From Phialocephala subalpina (lineage: Eukaryota > Ascomycota > Leotiomycetes > Helotiales > Mollisiaceae): DNA of 64,000 nt. The position numbers and the translations under genes are program-made. Below the pieces are notes generated by a model that was given only the letters and a program-made list of their open reading frames with translations, had not been told where the DNA came from and did no database searches. Of the stretch, positions 34,288-45,193 are shown piece after piece (position 1 is the stretch's first letter; each line of letters starts with the position of its first letter). The stretch covers positions 103,723 through 167,722 of the forward strand of contig FJOG01000035.1 in the NCBI GenBank assembly GCA_900073065.1, in the 5' to 3' direction.

Positions 34288-37200
34288 TCAATACGCAACT
34301 GTAGCATATGGCTTGATCGCTGGCTCAGCGGCCACAAAACTAGCTGTTGTCTCATCTCCACCACCAAAGATAACTCTTATCAAAGCACCCGGAATCATCG
34401 CTTCTTGAGCTACAGCTTGCTGGACTGTCAGGAGTGGCGACAAGAGAGTGCATCTCACGTTGAGATCGATCATATCAGGAGTAACTTCTCCGCCGCCACC
34501 CTTGACTGCTTCTACTGCCACCGCGACACCCATACCACTGTACAAAACACCCTTATGAGTGATAACAGTCGGTAACCTATCTACCAACACCGCCGGGGCT
34601 ACAGGGCAACCTCCATTGCCTTGGATGTAAATATTCGAGGCATTCAAGAGATACCCACTAGCGTTCTCAAAGCCTGTGGCACCTTGAGGCTTAACCACCT
34701 CGTCTGTAAGACTGAATACAGTGGTTGTAGGCACGAATGCCGAATTTCCAGCTACATTCCCGTAGTCAGTCGCAAGAGTAGTGGCGAAATTACTGAAATA
34801 GGTCTGTTGTCAGACCGCGGGTAGACAGCCTCGCGGAATAATGGCTGGGATTTGGAGGCCCAAGAGATTTCCCACAACATTGCACAAGACATCTTCAAGT
34901 ACAGAGCCAGGCTGGGAGACTAAGGAAGAAAGTACTTCCGAAATTGGGCCAGCAAGACCAGCGATGAGCTGCACAAGTGCCGAAGGATTACCATCGGTGC
35001 CTTGCCTCTTGATGATGCCAGTGGCGGCACGCCCTTTGATTTCGGCTTCAATGGTTCGAGCTTCATATGCTTGTTGTTGAGGGGGTACCGCATGGGACTA
35101 CCCTCTTTCTCAGTATGTCGGTGGGGATGATAGACAATTCTGGGCTTGTTGGGGTGCTTGAGACTGTAGTGGCCGTTGATGGGATGGTAATAGAGCTGCT
35201 TGTATTTGCAACCAAGTCCATCTCCAGACTCGTCACATTACCCGACATCAAGCCCAACAAATACATTTTGAATTGGTCGACAGTGGATGGTACCTTCCCA
35301 ATACCGAGGATGGAAGCGAGGTCGTCAGAGATTCCGCCTTAAAAAGAAGCTGCTCAAGTAGTGCACCAATATCCTGCGTCAGAAGCTTGCTTGGAACGCA
35401 CAGGAAATCAGCTTCAATAGTGCCGTCATAATCCGGTGACATTCCGACGTAATTTTTCAAGTTTGTCCTTGTCGACCGCCAGTATTTCAAGGCCCATTGC
35501 ACGTTCAGATTTCCTTGAGGCCATGCCAGAATGGTTGCTCTTCTGCCAAGCACGGGTGCAGCGTAATTGATGGCAAGCGCAACATACTCGGTGGTAGTTT
35601 GAGCATTCTCGAGAGAAACAGAAGGATTGCTCACAACCATGACATCTGCGTTTGCCATAGTTTCGTCTCGGAAGACTGGAATATAGGTACTGGTGTATGT
35701 ATCAAGGGCTGGAACAGCCGTTCCCGGGAATAAGATGACCAGGTTCTTGTGGCATTCAAGGCCGTTTGGAAAGCTGATGGAGGCTAGGAACTCAGACTGG
35801 CTCAGATCATACGGTGCGTCATCAGGTCCAACTTGCAACAGACAGATCGAGCCCACTTGATGGTTGCGGAATTGCAACACCCGAAGAGGCTTGGCTACAA
35901 ACAGCTGTAGCAGTTGATAAAGTCGAAGATGTCTGTGGTCCTGAGAATGTGCTATCCGCCAGGCTGGTTGGATGGAGGTCGTGGACGAAGGAGTCGTGGG
36001 AGCTGTGGTATTGAGAGCAGATAAAGAACTCAACGATGATACAGTAGGTGGCGAGGAAGTTGTGGAGGCTGTCAGGAACCCGGCTGACGTCGTATTTGCG
36101 TAAATTGGTTGAGCGGCAGTCGTCGACGCAGCGGAACTGAGAGGCGACCAAAAAATGGACGACGACGATCTGCTTAGCTAAGAAGCAGTTGATAACGAAG
36201 TGCTTGAATTGGTGGAGGGAAATTTACTCGTCGACGAAAGAGTGGATCGACTTGTGTTACAGACGATGAATTGGACGTGAAACTTGTCGGAGATGGGACA
36301 GTTGAAGTGGTGATATTCATGCTGTTAATCGAAAACGATATGCTCGGAACGATGTTAGTGATGCAAGAGTCAGAAGAAATAGGTGCGGCCGAAGCCGCAA
36401 CAGCTGTTGTTGTAGGGACAGAGCTCGACGAAGAGGTGTCATTTCCAGAAACATAAAATGAATAATTGAGCGACGAAGTGCTCGTCGATTGTGATGAGGG
36501 TAATAATGGTGTGAGAGTGATGCCTGAGCTGGAAGTCCTCGTCGAGTTTGTAACGCTTATAGAGCTGGAGTAGGTTGATGAAGTGGTCTCGATAGAGCTA
36601 GAGCTAGCTAAGGAACTGGGCAACACTGAGCTGAGGCGAGGTTGCAGTGCCATTGCTGTAGCCAGTCAAAGTGGATTTGGCAAGGCAGTCCCTTGATAAG
36701 TCGAAGGAGCGCTCGAGATTCTGGGAGTTCCAACTTGAGACGTACCCTCTGGCGCGCTGGGAGAGTAACTCGATATAGAGCTTTGAATAGCCGGTGAAAG
36801 CGTTGAAACATCGGGGGCAGTAGTCGGAATGGAGCCTGTTGTGAGAGAAGTGTAAATGTAAGTCTTAGTAATTGTGATGATATTGATATCTTGCGTGGAT
36901 GGTCCTGATTGGGTGACAGTCTGTGCAGACTCAGTCGTGACTGTAATTAAAATCGTAGAGGTATAGAGAGAGCCGCCGATAGCTCTAGTTTGCGTAATCC
37001 CTGGCGGCATCGCCGTAGCGGTGTCAGAGACAAAGCTTTGGTACCCTCCTGTGTTGCCCAGAGTCGTAGATGCTCGTCCTGGAAATGCACCTCCAATTTT
37101 GGGTTCAGCGGTGGTTTCGCCATTCCAGTAGGACAGCTTGAAATGGTTTCGGTGATCGTGACCGTCGGATATCCAGTGGTAGCCGGTACGCAAACAGCAA

Positions 37201-37630
37201 ATGTCTTCGTGGTAGTCTGCTCTAAGATGGTGGACGCTTCTTCGAAATATATTGTTGTTTGATCATATTCTTGTTACGAGGGCGTTGCTGTCAAGATCGT
37301 GGCGGCCTTTGAAGTTGTCACCGATAAATATTTCGTCGAATTCCAACCTGAGCTGGCAGGCTTGAAGGCTGAATGCCTCCATGGTTCCGAATAGGTTGCA
37401 TTGTGCGTTTGCGCCGAGGCAAATGTCCAATTTCTCTGGTTGTCCACTGAGGCTGTGGTTGTATCCTGCCCTTTCCCGTCAGAACTGTCGTTGGAAGGTG
37501 ATGGCAACGCAGCGTTTGCTACGGCAGCGAATGCCACTGCCAGAGTAGCGGTAGTCAAGCGGATCTTCGCAGGAACCCTTGAGTTAGGTCTTGAGGAAAG
37601 AAAATCGTGACTTACAAAGACGAGGAGCAT
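34288..37630 (-). pseudogene. Broken CALB-type lipase with Ser/Thr-rich N-terminal region
   Basis: Read on the minus strand, the pieces line up as one former gene of roughly 1000 codons: a signal-peptide-like start (TTATLAVAFAAVANA), a long Ser/Thr-rich stalk, then an alpha/beta-hydrolase like Candida antarctica lipase B. Recognisable lipase blocks are LVILFPGTAVPALDTY, NTEYVALAINY-like TTTEYVALAINYAAP, NVQWALKYWRSTR, MSPDYDGT, FVPTTTVFSLTDEVVKPQ (acid) and VITHKGVLYSGM (His). The frame is broken by in-frame stops at 37274-37276, 36666-36668, 36178-36180 and 34810-34812 and by frame changes near 37120, 36250, 35340 and 35090. The nucleophile Ser is replaced by Pro (AWPQGN, codon 35518-35520). 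Introns do not explain the breaks. Sequencing error is the alternative for single indels, but not for the whole set. Confidence 0.83.
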
Positions 37631-39777
37631 CCACCAATAAATCTCTTCCTTGTCAAAAGCCTAACACATATCGCTCATTTTCATGGCATATGCGTAGCCA
37701 AGTTGCTAGCGTCATGTTTTTCTCGGTATTTGATTTCTAAACGCGTAAACAGACTGACATTTCGAGGTTGCATCATCCCGAAGTTAGCGAGAGGCACCAG
37801 GGGGGTAATATTGTTATGGAGGTTCGTCCGGTCTCTCGGGTATCTGCTAAATAAAAGCTCCTAGAACGGGATGCCTAGAATCTGCATACTATGTCTAATT
37901 AGCATTGTGTCACTGACACATCGCGGGGTGATTTGGAATGAAGATTCGGAAAAGGTCAAAGCCGAAACACAAGTAGCCAGGGGAGGATCGAACGATGAGG
38001 CTGAGATTGCAGAGCACCAAATGAAAGTGCTTTGAAGTATGGCTCGATGCAAAGACGCACTCATTCTGTGAAGGTTGTTGACCGACGGAGAGAAAAAGCG
38101 GAGGCAACGTACCTGAAAAGATCGTTGATTCCTGAGGTCTACCGCAGCCAATCTGTCGAGTCGTTGATGTTCGAAAACGCGTAAAAATCCTGTTAGGTAT
38201 CGGTGTCTGTCTTTACATCAGCACATGGCCTATCTCAACCTATCAACAAGATCGTCACTCACCTCACACCTCGCTCATCTTCTCTTCATATGTCGAGCAT
38301 CGAAACAAAACGTTTCAGAAAACACCTCACACCCATCCCCACCGGCGTAAGCAAATAGTGAAGCAGCATCTTACTGCCATTGACCCCGTTGCCACACGTA
38401 CAGAGGTTGTAAGCCATGTTGGCTGGACAGTGATGACAGAATAATAACCAGGGAGAGCCTGCAAACATTGAACCAGTAGAGGATAGGTGGATTGGGTGGT
38501 GAGAACTTTGGCTGCAGGTGTGAGGTGTTGAGGAAGAAGGGAATTTTGAAATGGGAAGAGGATTTAAATGAGGTGAAAGGGTTGTGTCGTCCTGGGAAGG
38601 CACGACGTGTTGAGAAGGTGCGATGTATAAAGGAAGAAGCGAATTGCCCCTTACTTGAGCATTTCGACGCGACTCTCCAACTATAAGAATAATGCTCGAA
38701 AGCTTGAACGGACACCTGCGAAAGCTGAGGAGGAGAAGTTCCAAACAGCAGAAAACATCCGCTGCAGATGCTGCTATGGCCTTGAAGTTGCAGTGTAATT
38801 GAGGTGAGCTCGCATCTCGCAGATTCGATGACACCACACGACGAACTGGTACCCATTCTCGAAAAATTAGTACTGTTGGGAATGAGGAAAGTACTGTTAT
38901 CGAGCTTCGACCTCGCCAGGAAGAATTTGAAATGGCCTTTCAACAAAATTGGGATTGCAAGCTCGCATGTCCAGAAGTGGCAGGGACATTCGACCATGAC
39001 CAGAAGACAGCCAAGCCGTCATCCAAGGCAGAAATATTAGAGACGTATTGGACCGGAAAAGAGCAAAATTTGGGAACAAGAAGCTGTATTTTAGTCTCCG
39101 AGAAATGATCAGCATAATTGTAATACATGAAGAACATACTTAAGGGAAAACGAATACCTCACATGGGCAAAATCGGAGGGTAGTCTATCTGTTACCGACC
39201 TGGTGATTTCTCTAGGCGTAACTTCTTTTTCCAACCACGATGCAAAGCTCGGATGCAAAAGCATCTACAAAGGAACATAATTTCGTATTGTGTCTTTGTA
39301 CTTCTGACTCTGACTTAGCTATGCTATATATGTATGCTACTACAGCTCCCCCTCCACCCTCTCCCCCACTGGTCCCCTCTCATATTCACCAGACCGCTTT
39401 CACCTCTCCTTGATTTATTGGTCCCATCCTGCCTTAGCAATTGGGTATCCAACCCTAGCAGCCCATCGCATCCCATCAAACAAATCATCCATAAACAACC
39501 GAAAAAGCTTTGAAACTCCTAACGCCATACAGTGCCCAAAGCATCACGAGCTGCAATGCATGGTGCGATGCTCAATTCGATACCATCATTTCGTCCATGA
39601 AGATGGAAAACACGAAGCTCCTCTCCACGCTAAGACCAGCACGCAAATGAGTAAGTCGCAAGAGTCCACCCACCCACGCTCCAAAATTTTAGACCACACC
39701 GCAACACCGAAGCCAAGCCCACGCTGTTTCTATTGTACTTTCAACTCTTATTCGTGTCACTCCAAGTAAGAGAGGCG
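37631..39777. other. Intergenic region, nothing supported
   Basis: About 2.1 kb. The minus-strand frames at 38286-38837 and 38371-38997 overlap each other and carry no domain; I do not call them. No repeats or RNA genes recognised. Confidence 0.5.
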
Positions 39778-41643
39778 TCATGAACGAGCTCTTGGCCGAG
39801 ACCCAGACCCAGCAGATTCATCCCTGGTAAGATTCGACCTCTGCGTATGGCTTTGACTCCTCTCTCTCGCTCTATCCTCCGCAACGGTCTCGTTGTAGCT
39901 CGGGATAGGCGGTGGTGTGCTCTTTCTCCTCACTAGTGGTGTTCGCTCGCTATCGGTACTGCCTCGCGGGCTGTTCGCATTCGAAGGTAGGGGGCTCGTG
40001 TATTCGGGAGGAGGGTGCGTTTGGTCATGAAGTCCTAGCCGAACATTTGCGGGTGTCACTGTGCTGATTCCATCTGCAGCCCCAGCAGAAGCACTCGACT
40101 CCCCAGGCTCGTCGTTGGAAGGAATATGGGTAAGGTGTGCGAGGGAGATGTCGGTTGGAGAGCGTACAGGCCCTGGGCTCGTTGGTGGGCCATATCTGAA
40201 ATTCCCACTTCGTGTTCGTCCATGTCGTGGATCTGGATAATGGCCATGACTGCTCTGTGCTCCTTCTCTGCCAGCTTCAAGCAGAATACTGCCCTGCTCA
40301 CTGCCATAAGGTGGGGGAGGGGCCAGACTACCAGTCATTGGAGCAAGACCCCACTTCTTGACGTTTGCCTCGATGAAGACGAAGCCAGATTGCCCAAAGT
40401 TCACATGGACTGTGCATGGTCCATTGGCGCCAACGGCAGGGAACAAGTTCTGCGACTTCAACCCATGTGCCACATCTTCCAGCTTCTTGCCGTTTCTCGT
40501 GAAGAACATCGTCCCAGTCCGCGGTCGATATCCAACCCCAATAACATCTCCCTGCACGTATTGAGGTCCGTAAGTCGGCCCGCTGAAAGGCTGGTTATAT
40601 CTTCGGTGTCCAGTTGAGGTATAGGCAACAGAATACTTGTGCCAACCAGGTAACCTGAACAGCGGATATGGTTTTGTACACACTCCTATGCTTATCAACG
40701 TCGATTCCGGCTTGTCGTAGATCTTGCTTTCCCAATAGTACACCTCATTCTGCTTTGGGATCGGTAGGTTCGTCAAAGTCGAGCATTCCGAATCAAAGAA
40801 CTCAATTTCCGTTCTTCCCTCCACAAAACAATTTGCAATCTCCAACTCTGGTTCGAACTCCCAAGCCGAGACGCCTTTTTCCTGAATTGCTAGGTATTGA
40901 GAGAGTGATATATCGGTTGGTAAGGAATCCGGGGGGTTTGCTTGAATGAATGCTGCGTTACCGCACATTAGTATCCTCATGCTCTCCAATTGAAATGTCG
41001 GTCAATATACCTTTTGCACGCAAATATTCCTGCCTTTGTATATCATCCATGATCTCCAAGGCTTCGGCCTCCTCTCTTGCATAAGCCTGGCAGCATGTTA
41101 GCACGGTCAAAGGTCAATACTTGTGGGAGGGAGATGTCCAAGGGAAGGACTTGCCTGCTCGTCATCATATCTGAACATAGGGTAGTTAGCGATTGTTCTT
41201 TGAAAAATGGGTTCTTACTTACTCTCCAGGTCTCCCAATTCTATCTAGAAGAATACGCCCACTGCTCGTATACCTGAAGAAGTAGACGATCAGAAATATG
41301 AGAGCAATTAATACAGCTGACCCAAAAGAGCTGAGTAAACCAATCATCTGTACCAAAATTTCGGGGTTAGTATTCCTGTTTCAAGTAGTTCAAAGAGGAG
41401 AGTAGAATGTCCCAGGCGTGGAGAAGGTGGACTTACCACACCATTGATCGTTGAATCATTTCGCTGAATCCGTACTTCGCTATCGGTCGGGTTGAACGAC
41501 GAGGTATCTTGGCTCGCAAGCAGGGCTTGGATCTTGGCTTGTGCTTCGGAGGTGACGGCTGTGAGGATCGATGAAGCCGTTGATGTGGGCGAGATGATGG
41601 ACGTCGAAAGCGTCGTCTGCGTCCCTGGCAGAAGGTCTGCCAT
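39778..41643 (-). CDS. SSH4: Ssh4/Ear1-like SPRY membrane adaptor of Rsp5 ubiquitin ligase
   Basis: Exons 41437-41643, 41223-41347, 41155-41170 (16 nt), 41011-41086 and 39778-40952 encode 532 residues. Yeast Ssh4 and Ear1 sit in endosomal/vacuolar membranes and recruit the Rsp5 ligase to cargo. One membrane span lies at about 70-95 (SSFGSAVLIALIFLIVYFF). The cytosolic part starts YDDEQAYAREEAEALEIMDD and leads to the B30.2/SPRY domain (VYYWESKIYDKPESTLISIG, FTRNGKKLEDVAHGL, VHVNFGQSGFVF). Two PPxY motifs, PPPY and PPEY, follow in a Pro-rich tail and support the Rsp5 link. The intron after the 16-nt exon starts with GCAAGT, a GC-AG intron: no GT donor keeps the conserved DDEQAYARE text. Confidence 0.93.
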
Positions 41644-42909
41644 CTTGCCTATTCCTTTCACTCCACTGCCTTACTTATCGCCGTTCGAGATCTTTGTTGT
41701 GGCCGTCAATCAATCGTCGTCGTCGATAAGCAAGCGGCGCATGCGATATGATCGATACGCTGATACGCTATCGAAGAATAGTCGCCCAGCCTAGATAAAT
41801 ATCGCAATCGTACCGGCGTTCTCGGCCAGCGAGGTAGATATTGATTCAGGTTCTCGAGGGTGCGTGGCACTCAGATGTCGTGGCGTTGGTGGTCGTGAGG
41901 AGTTGATGAGGACGACAAAGGGTCTCGGCGTTACGTAGTGGCGTTTGCAGAAGCCTGAGAGGCGAGAACCAAAACGTACATGCAATTATCATTCGATGTT
42001 CAAAAACTTCATAAAATCTTCGTTGAACACACTGAATAGTCGTAGTGCTTGAATCATCATGACATGAGGTTGAGGAGTCTTCTGCTCGAGAGTCTTTGTT
42101 TGAGACTCGGTTGACAATACGCTGTGCGGTTTCATAAATGCGCAGTGTCAGGTTGAACTCCAGCCTCGTTGTACCTCGATTGATCAGCGGTGAGCTCAAA
42201 CTCCCTTAACTGTTGGACATCTGTACCACGTTCAACATGTGTTATATCAAAGTTGACAAAGGGCGAGGCTGGGACACAGCTTCCCTTAATCATGGGACCT
42301 CAACCATCAGGTGCAGCTTCCGGAGTTTCTACATTTTACATCATACCCGCAACTGTCAGATCTTAAAACCTTGGTGTATCTTAAGACGTCCTGAAATAGG
42401 CTCGGCCGCCGAATAAATTGGAACCAACATGCTTCTTCGGAAGCATTGCAGATCTTGAGGAGAAGCAGGGGCTACCAGGAGGTCTTGCAATAGCAGAACA
42501 TGTACCAGTACTAGGCGACAACACAGCAGAAGCAACTTGTTTGATGCATGCATCAATGTCACGATAATTTCCAGCTCAATGCAAAGTTCCACATTCACAA
42601 AGCAATTCATTGTCGAGGTAACCCAACACGATGGAAGAGGGATTCATTAGGCAGCGCAGATTTCATTGCCGTGATTCGGGTCCTCTTGACCGAAAATATG
42701 TCTATGATTCCATCAAAGCCGCTTTCTCATAAATTTGGTGTCGACCTCGTCTGACGCCGCAAAATGCACCCCAAGTAACACTCTATTCATGGTATGTCAT
42801 CGCCCCGCTTCAAAGCCCATCCAGACCAGCCCTCCCCACCACCTCCAGCCCTCCGTCACGCAAATGCTCTTCAGCCTCTCGATTTCCCCTCGATTTCCCC
42901 TCGATTTCC
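41644..42909. other. Intergenic region between SSH4 start and UCH2 end
   Basis: About 1.27 kb containing the SSH4 upstream region. Apart from the small tandem repeat next to the UCH2 stop, no feature is supported. Confidence 0.5.
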
Positions 42910-42910
42910 T
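42878..42910 (+). repeat. Three tandem copies of an 11-bp unit
   Basis: CTCGATTTCCC is repeated three times head to tail, the last copy with one change. The array touches the stop codon of the UCH2 gene (minus strand), so it lies at the very start of that gene's 3' UTR. Confidence 0.85.
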
Positions 42911-44079
42911 CAACCCTCCATCTCCACATCATCCCCAACATTAGCCCCCTTCTTCTTCCTTTCCTCAGTCCTCTCCTTAGTCTTATTCTTCGCCTCCTCA
43001 ATCCACTTCTCATACGCCCCACCACCCTCCTTCAGTTTGGTCCCAATAACACCCTTTAACACCTCCCCCGCAAACCCCACAAAATTATGCCTCCGCAAAG
43101 CATTCTCAAACAACCACCCATTCCTCTTCCCCTCCTCCCTCTCCACCCCCTCCTGATCCCCAAACTCCCTCGCCCGAATCCTCAAATCCCTAACCATCGC
43201 CAAAAGGTTAAACCGAATCTCCGTAGCAGGATACCTCTCAATCCTCCTTTGCAATACCGGGATGACCTTCTCGCAAAAATCTCCATCTTCACACCCTCCA
43301 TGGCTAATAGGAGCTGGTTGTAACCCGTCGAGTTCGTAAAGAACTCCGTTGATAGGCGTATAAGCGATGAAATGATACACATCATCATCTTCTGTCGCCG
43401 TCCTCTGCGTCTCATCTACAAACGGACTTGACTTCGCAAAACTATTATGCACATCTCTAATCAACTCACTATTACTGAGTGCCTCGCCCCTAAACTCCGC
43501 CGGCAATCCTGCAGTAAATTCCTTAAACTCTCTCAAATCCTTACCAACTTCAATCTTCCCCTTATCTCCATCTCCATCTTTATTCAATAGCACAGATAAC
43601 AGAGCTTGGGTACCGCAAGCATTTTGGATAGTTTGTGCAGCGAACCAGAGGTTTTCTGCTGCGTCGTAGTCGTAGGCTCCGTCTTTGGGTGTGCCATCTG
43701 AGTTGGGGTTTTCGCCGGTCGGGTATTTGAAGAGGAAGATTACGCCGTAGACGGGGGAGAGTTGGTTGAGGTAGTTGGAGTCGAGGGCGATCAGTTCTTC
43801 GAATTGGACATCTGCTCATTGAATTAGTATGTATCTTGTCCTAGATATTTCAGAAGCATATACCTTTGACGCCTAGGTTGTCTAACAAAAATGTAAACAC
43901 TCCCTAGATGGAGAAGTGTCAGTTGAGGTCCGCAGACGAGGAACGAGTCCCTAAAGTCCTTGACAACCGAGAGAGCTCAGGAAGGTGCAACTAACTGCGT
44001 CCGACTCAACTTGAAGGCATTAGCAAAATCTTCCAATTCACAACATAGAAAGCTCACTTGTGTTCCAACCACCACTCAT
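42910..44079 (-). CDS. UCH2: Ubiquitin C-terminal hydrolase, UCH37/UCHL5 type
   Basis: Exons 44058-44079 (22 nt), 43996-44009 (14 nt), 43864-43903 (40 nt) and 42910-43811 encode 325 residues. UCH37 enzymes are cysteine deubiquitinases that trim ubiquitin chains at the proteasome 19S cap. Splicing the three tiny exons gives MSGGWNTIESDAGVFTFLLD, the expected family N-terminus. Catalytic residues are visible: Cys91 (QNACGTQA), His172 (DDVYHFIAYTP) and Asp187 (ELDGLQ), plus the oxyanion Gln. The C-terminal extension (ENALRRHNFVGFAGEVLK and a K/E-rich helix) matches the UCH37-type tail for proteasome binding. Length is normal. Confidence 0.94.
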
Positions 44080-45193
44080 CTTGCCGTCGGTCGTGGGGGT
44101 CTGTTTTGTAATGTGGGGAAGTACGGAGGTACGTTGAACCTCTCGAGCTCCAAATAATTTCCAGGCCGCCTTCGGAACGCGTTCCTCTATCGTGATCCGC
44201 GCTAGTGGGAATGGCAACACGTGATGACCAGGGGATGCAATTTCGCCCCCTGAACGAAGTTTAAGATTTGGTCGTTTGGCGAGTCGTGAGAGTTCCTGGC
44301 CCTGGGTTCCTTGCAGATCGACATGTCTTGCGGCAAGTCCCTTCAACGACAGCCTCAAGGTCCAGACTTCCTGGTTCATGGAAGGTACCGTAGGGACAAG
44401 GTAAACCTCAACTCCCTACCCATGCCGTTGGACTTGACCGAAATCTCATTCTTGGTAACAAGTAAAGATCCTCTACAGTCAAGAAGTGCTCATTTCATTT
44501 CACTTTTCACAAGATGAACAATCTGTAGGGTTCAAGGTCAAAGCCATGCTTCATTCATACTCTACACTTCTTTCGTTGCTTCAACGATGCTTGCTTGCTC
44601 TCAACAAATTCCGTATTACAGAGAACCGCTATGTCGAACGCCAATTTTCCCTCCATTCAAAAATCACAAATGCTGTGAGCCCATATTGGCGCTCTTGCTC
44701 TTCTCAAAAAACTCCGATTTCCATGCAATGCTGTGGTATCATCTATAAGGACCGTGGGTATATAGCGTAAGGATCGTGGGTACTAGTATTCGTACATGAA
44801 TATCGTAGCAAAAACATCGTAAGGGTCGTAAAAGCCGTTAAATGGTAACAGACGTAGTTAAGGAGAGTCGTAATGGTGGTGGTAACAATATTAGGTGTAT
44901 GAGATTCGTATAATCTCAAGGGCGCGTAAAAAATCAGGTCGTAATCGTGAGGGTGTGAGATATTAGGTCTCACGGCCCTTTCCCTTTCCCGAGGGATCCG
45001 CCGGAGAAGGATTGCGAGGAGGATAGCTTGGTAGGTGCGGGATTTGAGGTTGTTGTGGCAGCTGATGCATTTGCAGCATCTGCTGCTCGGGAGTTTGAGG
45101 CTCAAATTTGATTTGTTCCTCGAATGGCGAACGAGGCTCGAATTTGAAGACGGGAGTGGTCCTGGGCGAGATGTTAAATCGTTTCGTCCAGAA
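44080..45193. other. Intergenic region UCH2 start / transcription factor end
   Basis: About 1.1 kb between two minus-strand genes. It holds the UCH2 promoter and, next to the transcription factor, a cluster of CGTA motifs listed separately. No gene supported. Confidence 0.5.
44765..44945. repeat. Cluster of CGTA/TCGTAA motifs
   Basis: Ten CGTA tetramers occur in about 180 bp (for example AGCGTAAGG, ATCGTAAGGGTCGTAAAA, GTCGTAATGG, GCGCGTAAAA, GTCGTAATCG), where fewer than one is expected by chance. Spacing is irregular. The cluster lies 250-430 bp past the stop of the transcription factor gene and would read TTACGA in its 3' UTR. It may be a decayed minisatellite or a set of binding sites. 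Confidence 0.6.

Noticed and set aside
38286..38997. Two overlapping minus-strand frames of 183 and 208 codons
   Set aside because: They overlap in different frames, have no start context, domain or splice support, and read like translated non-coding DNA.
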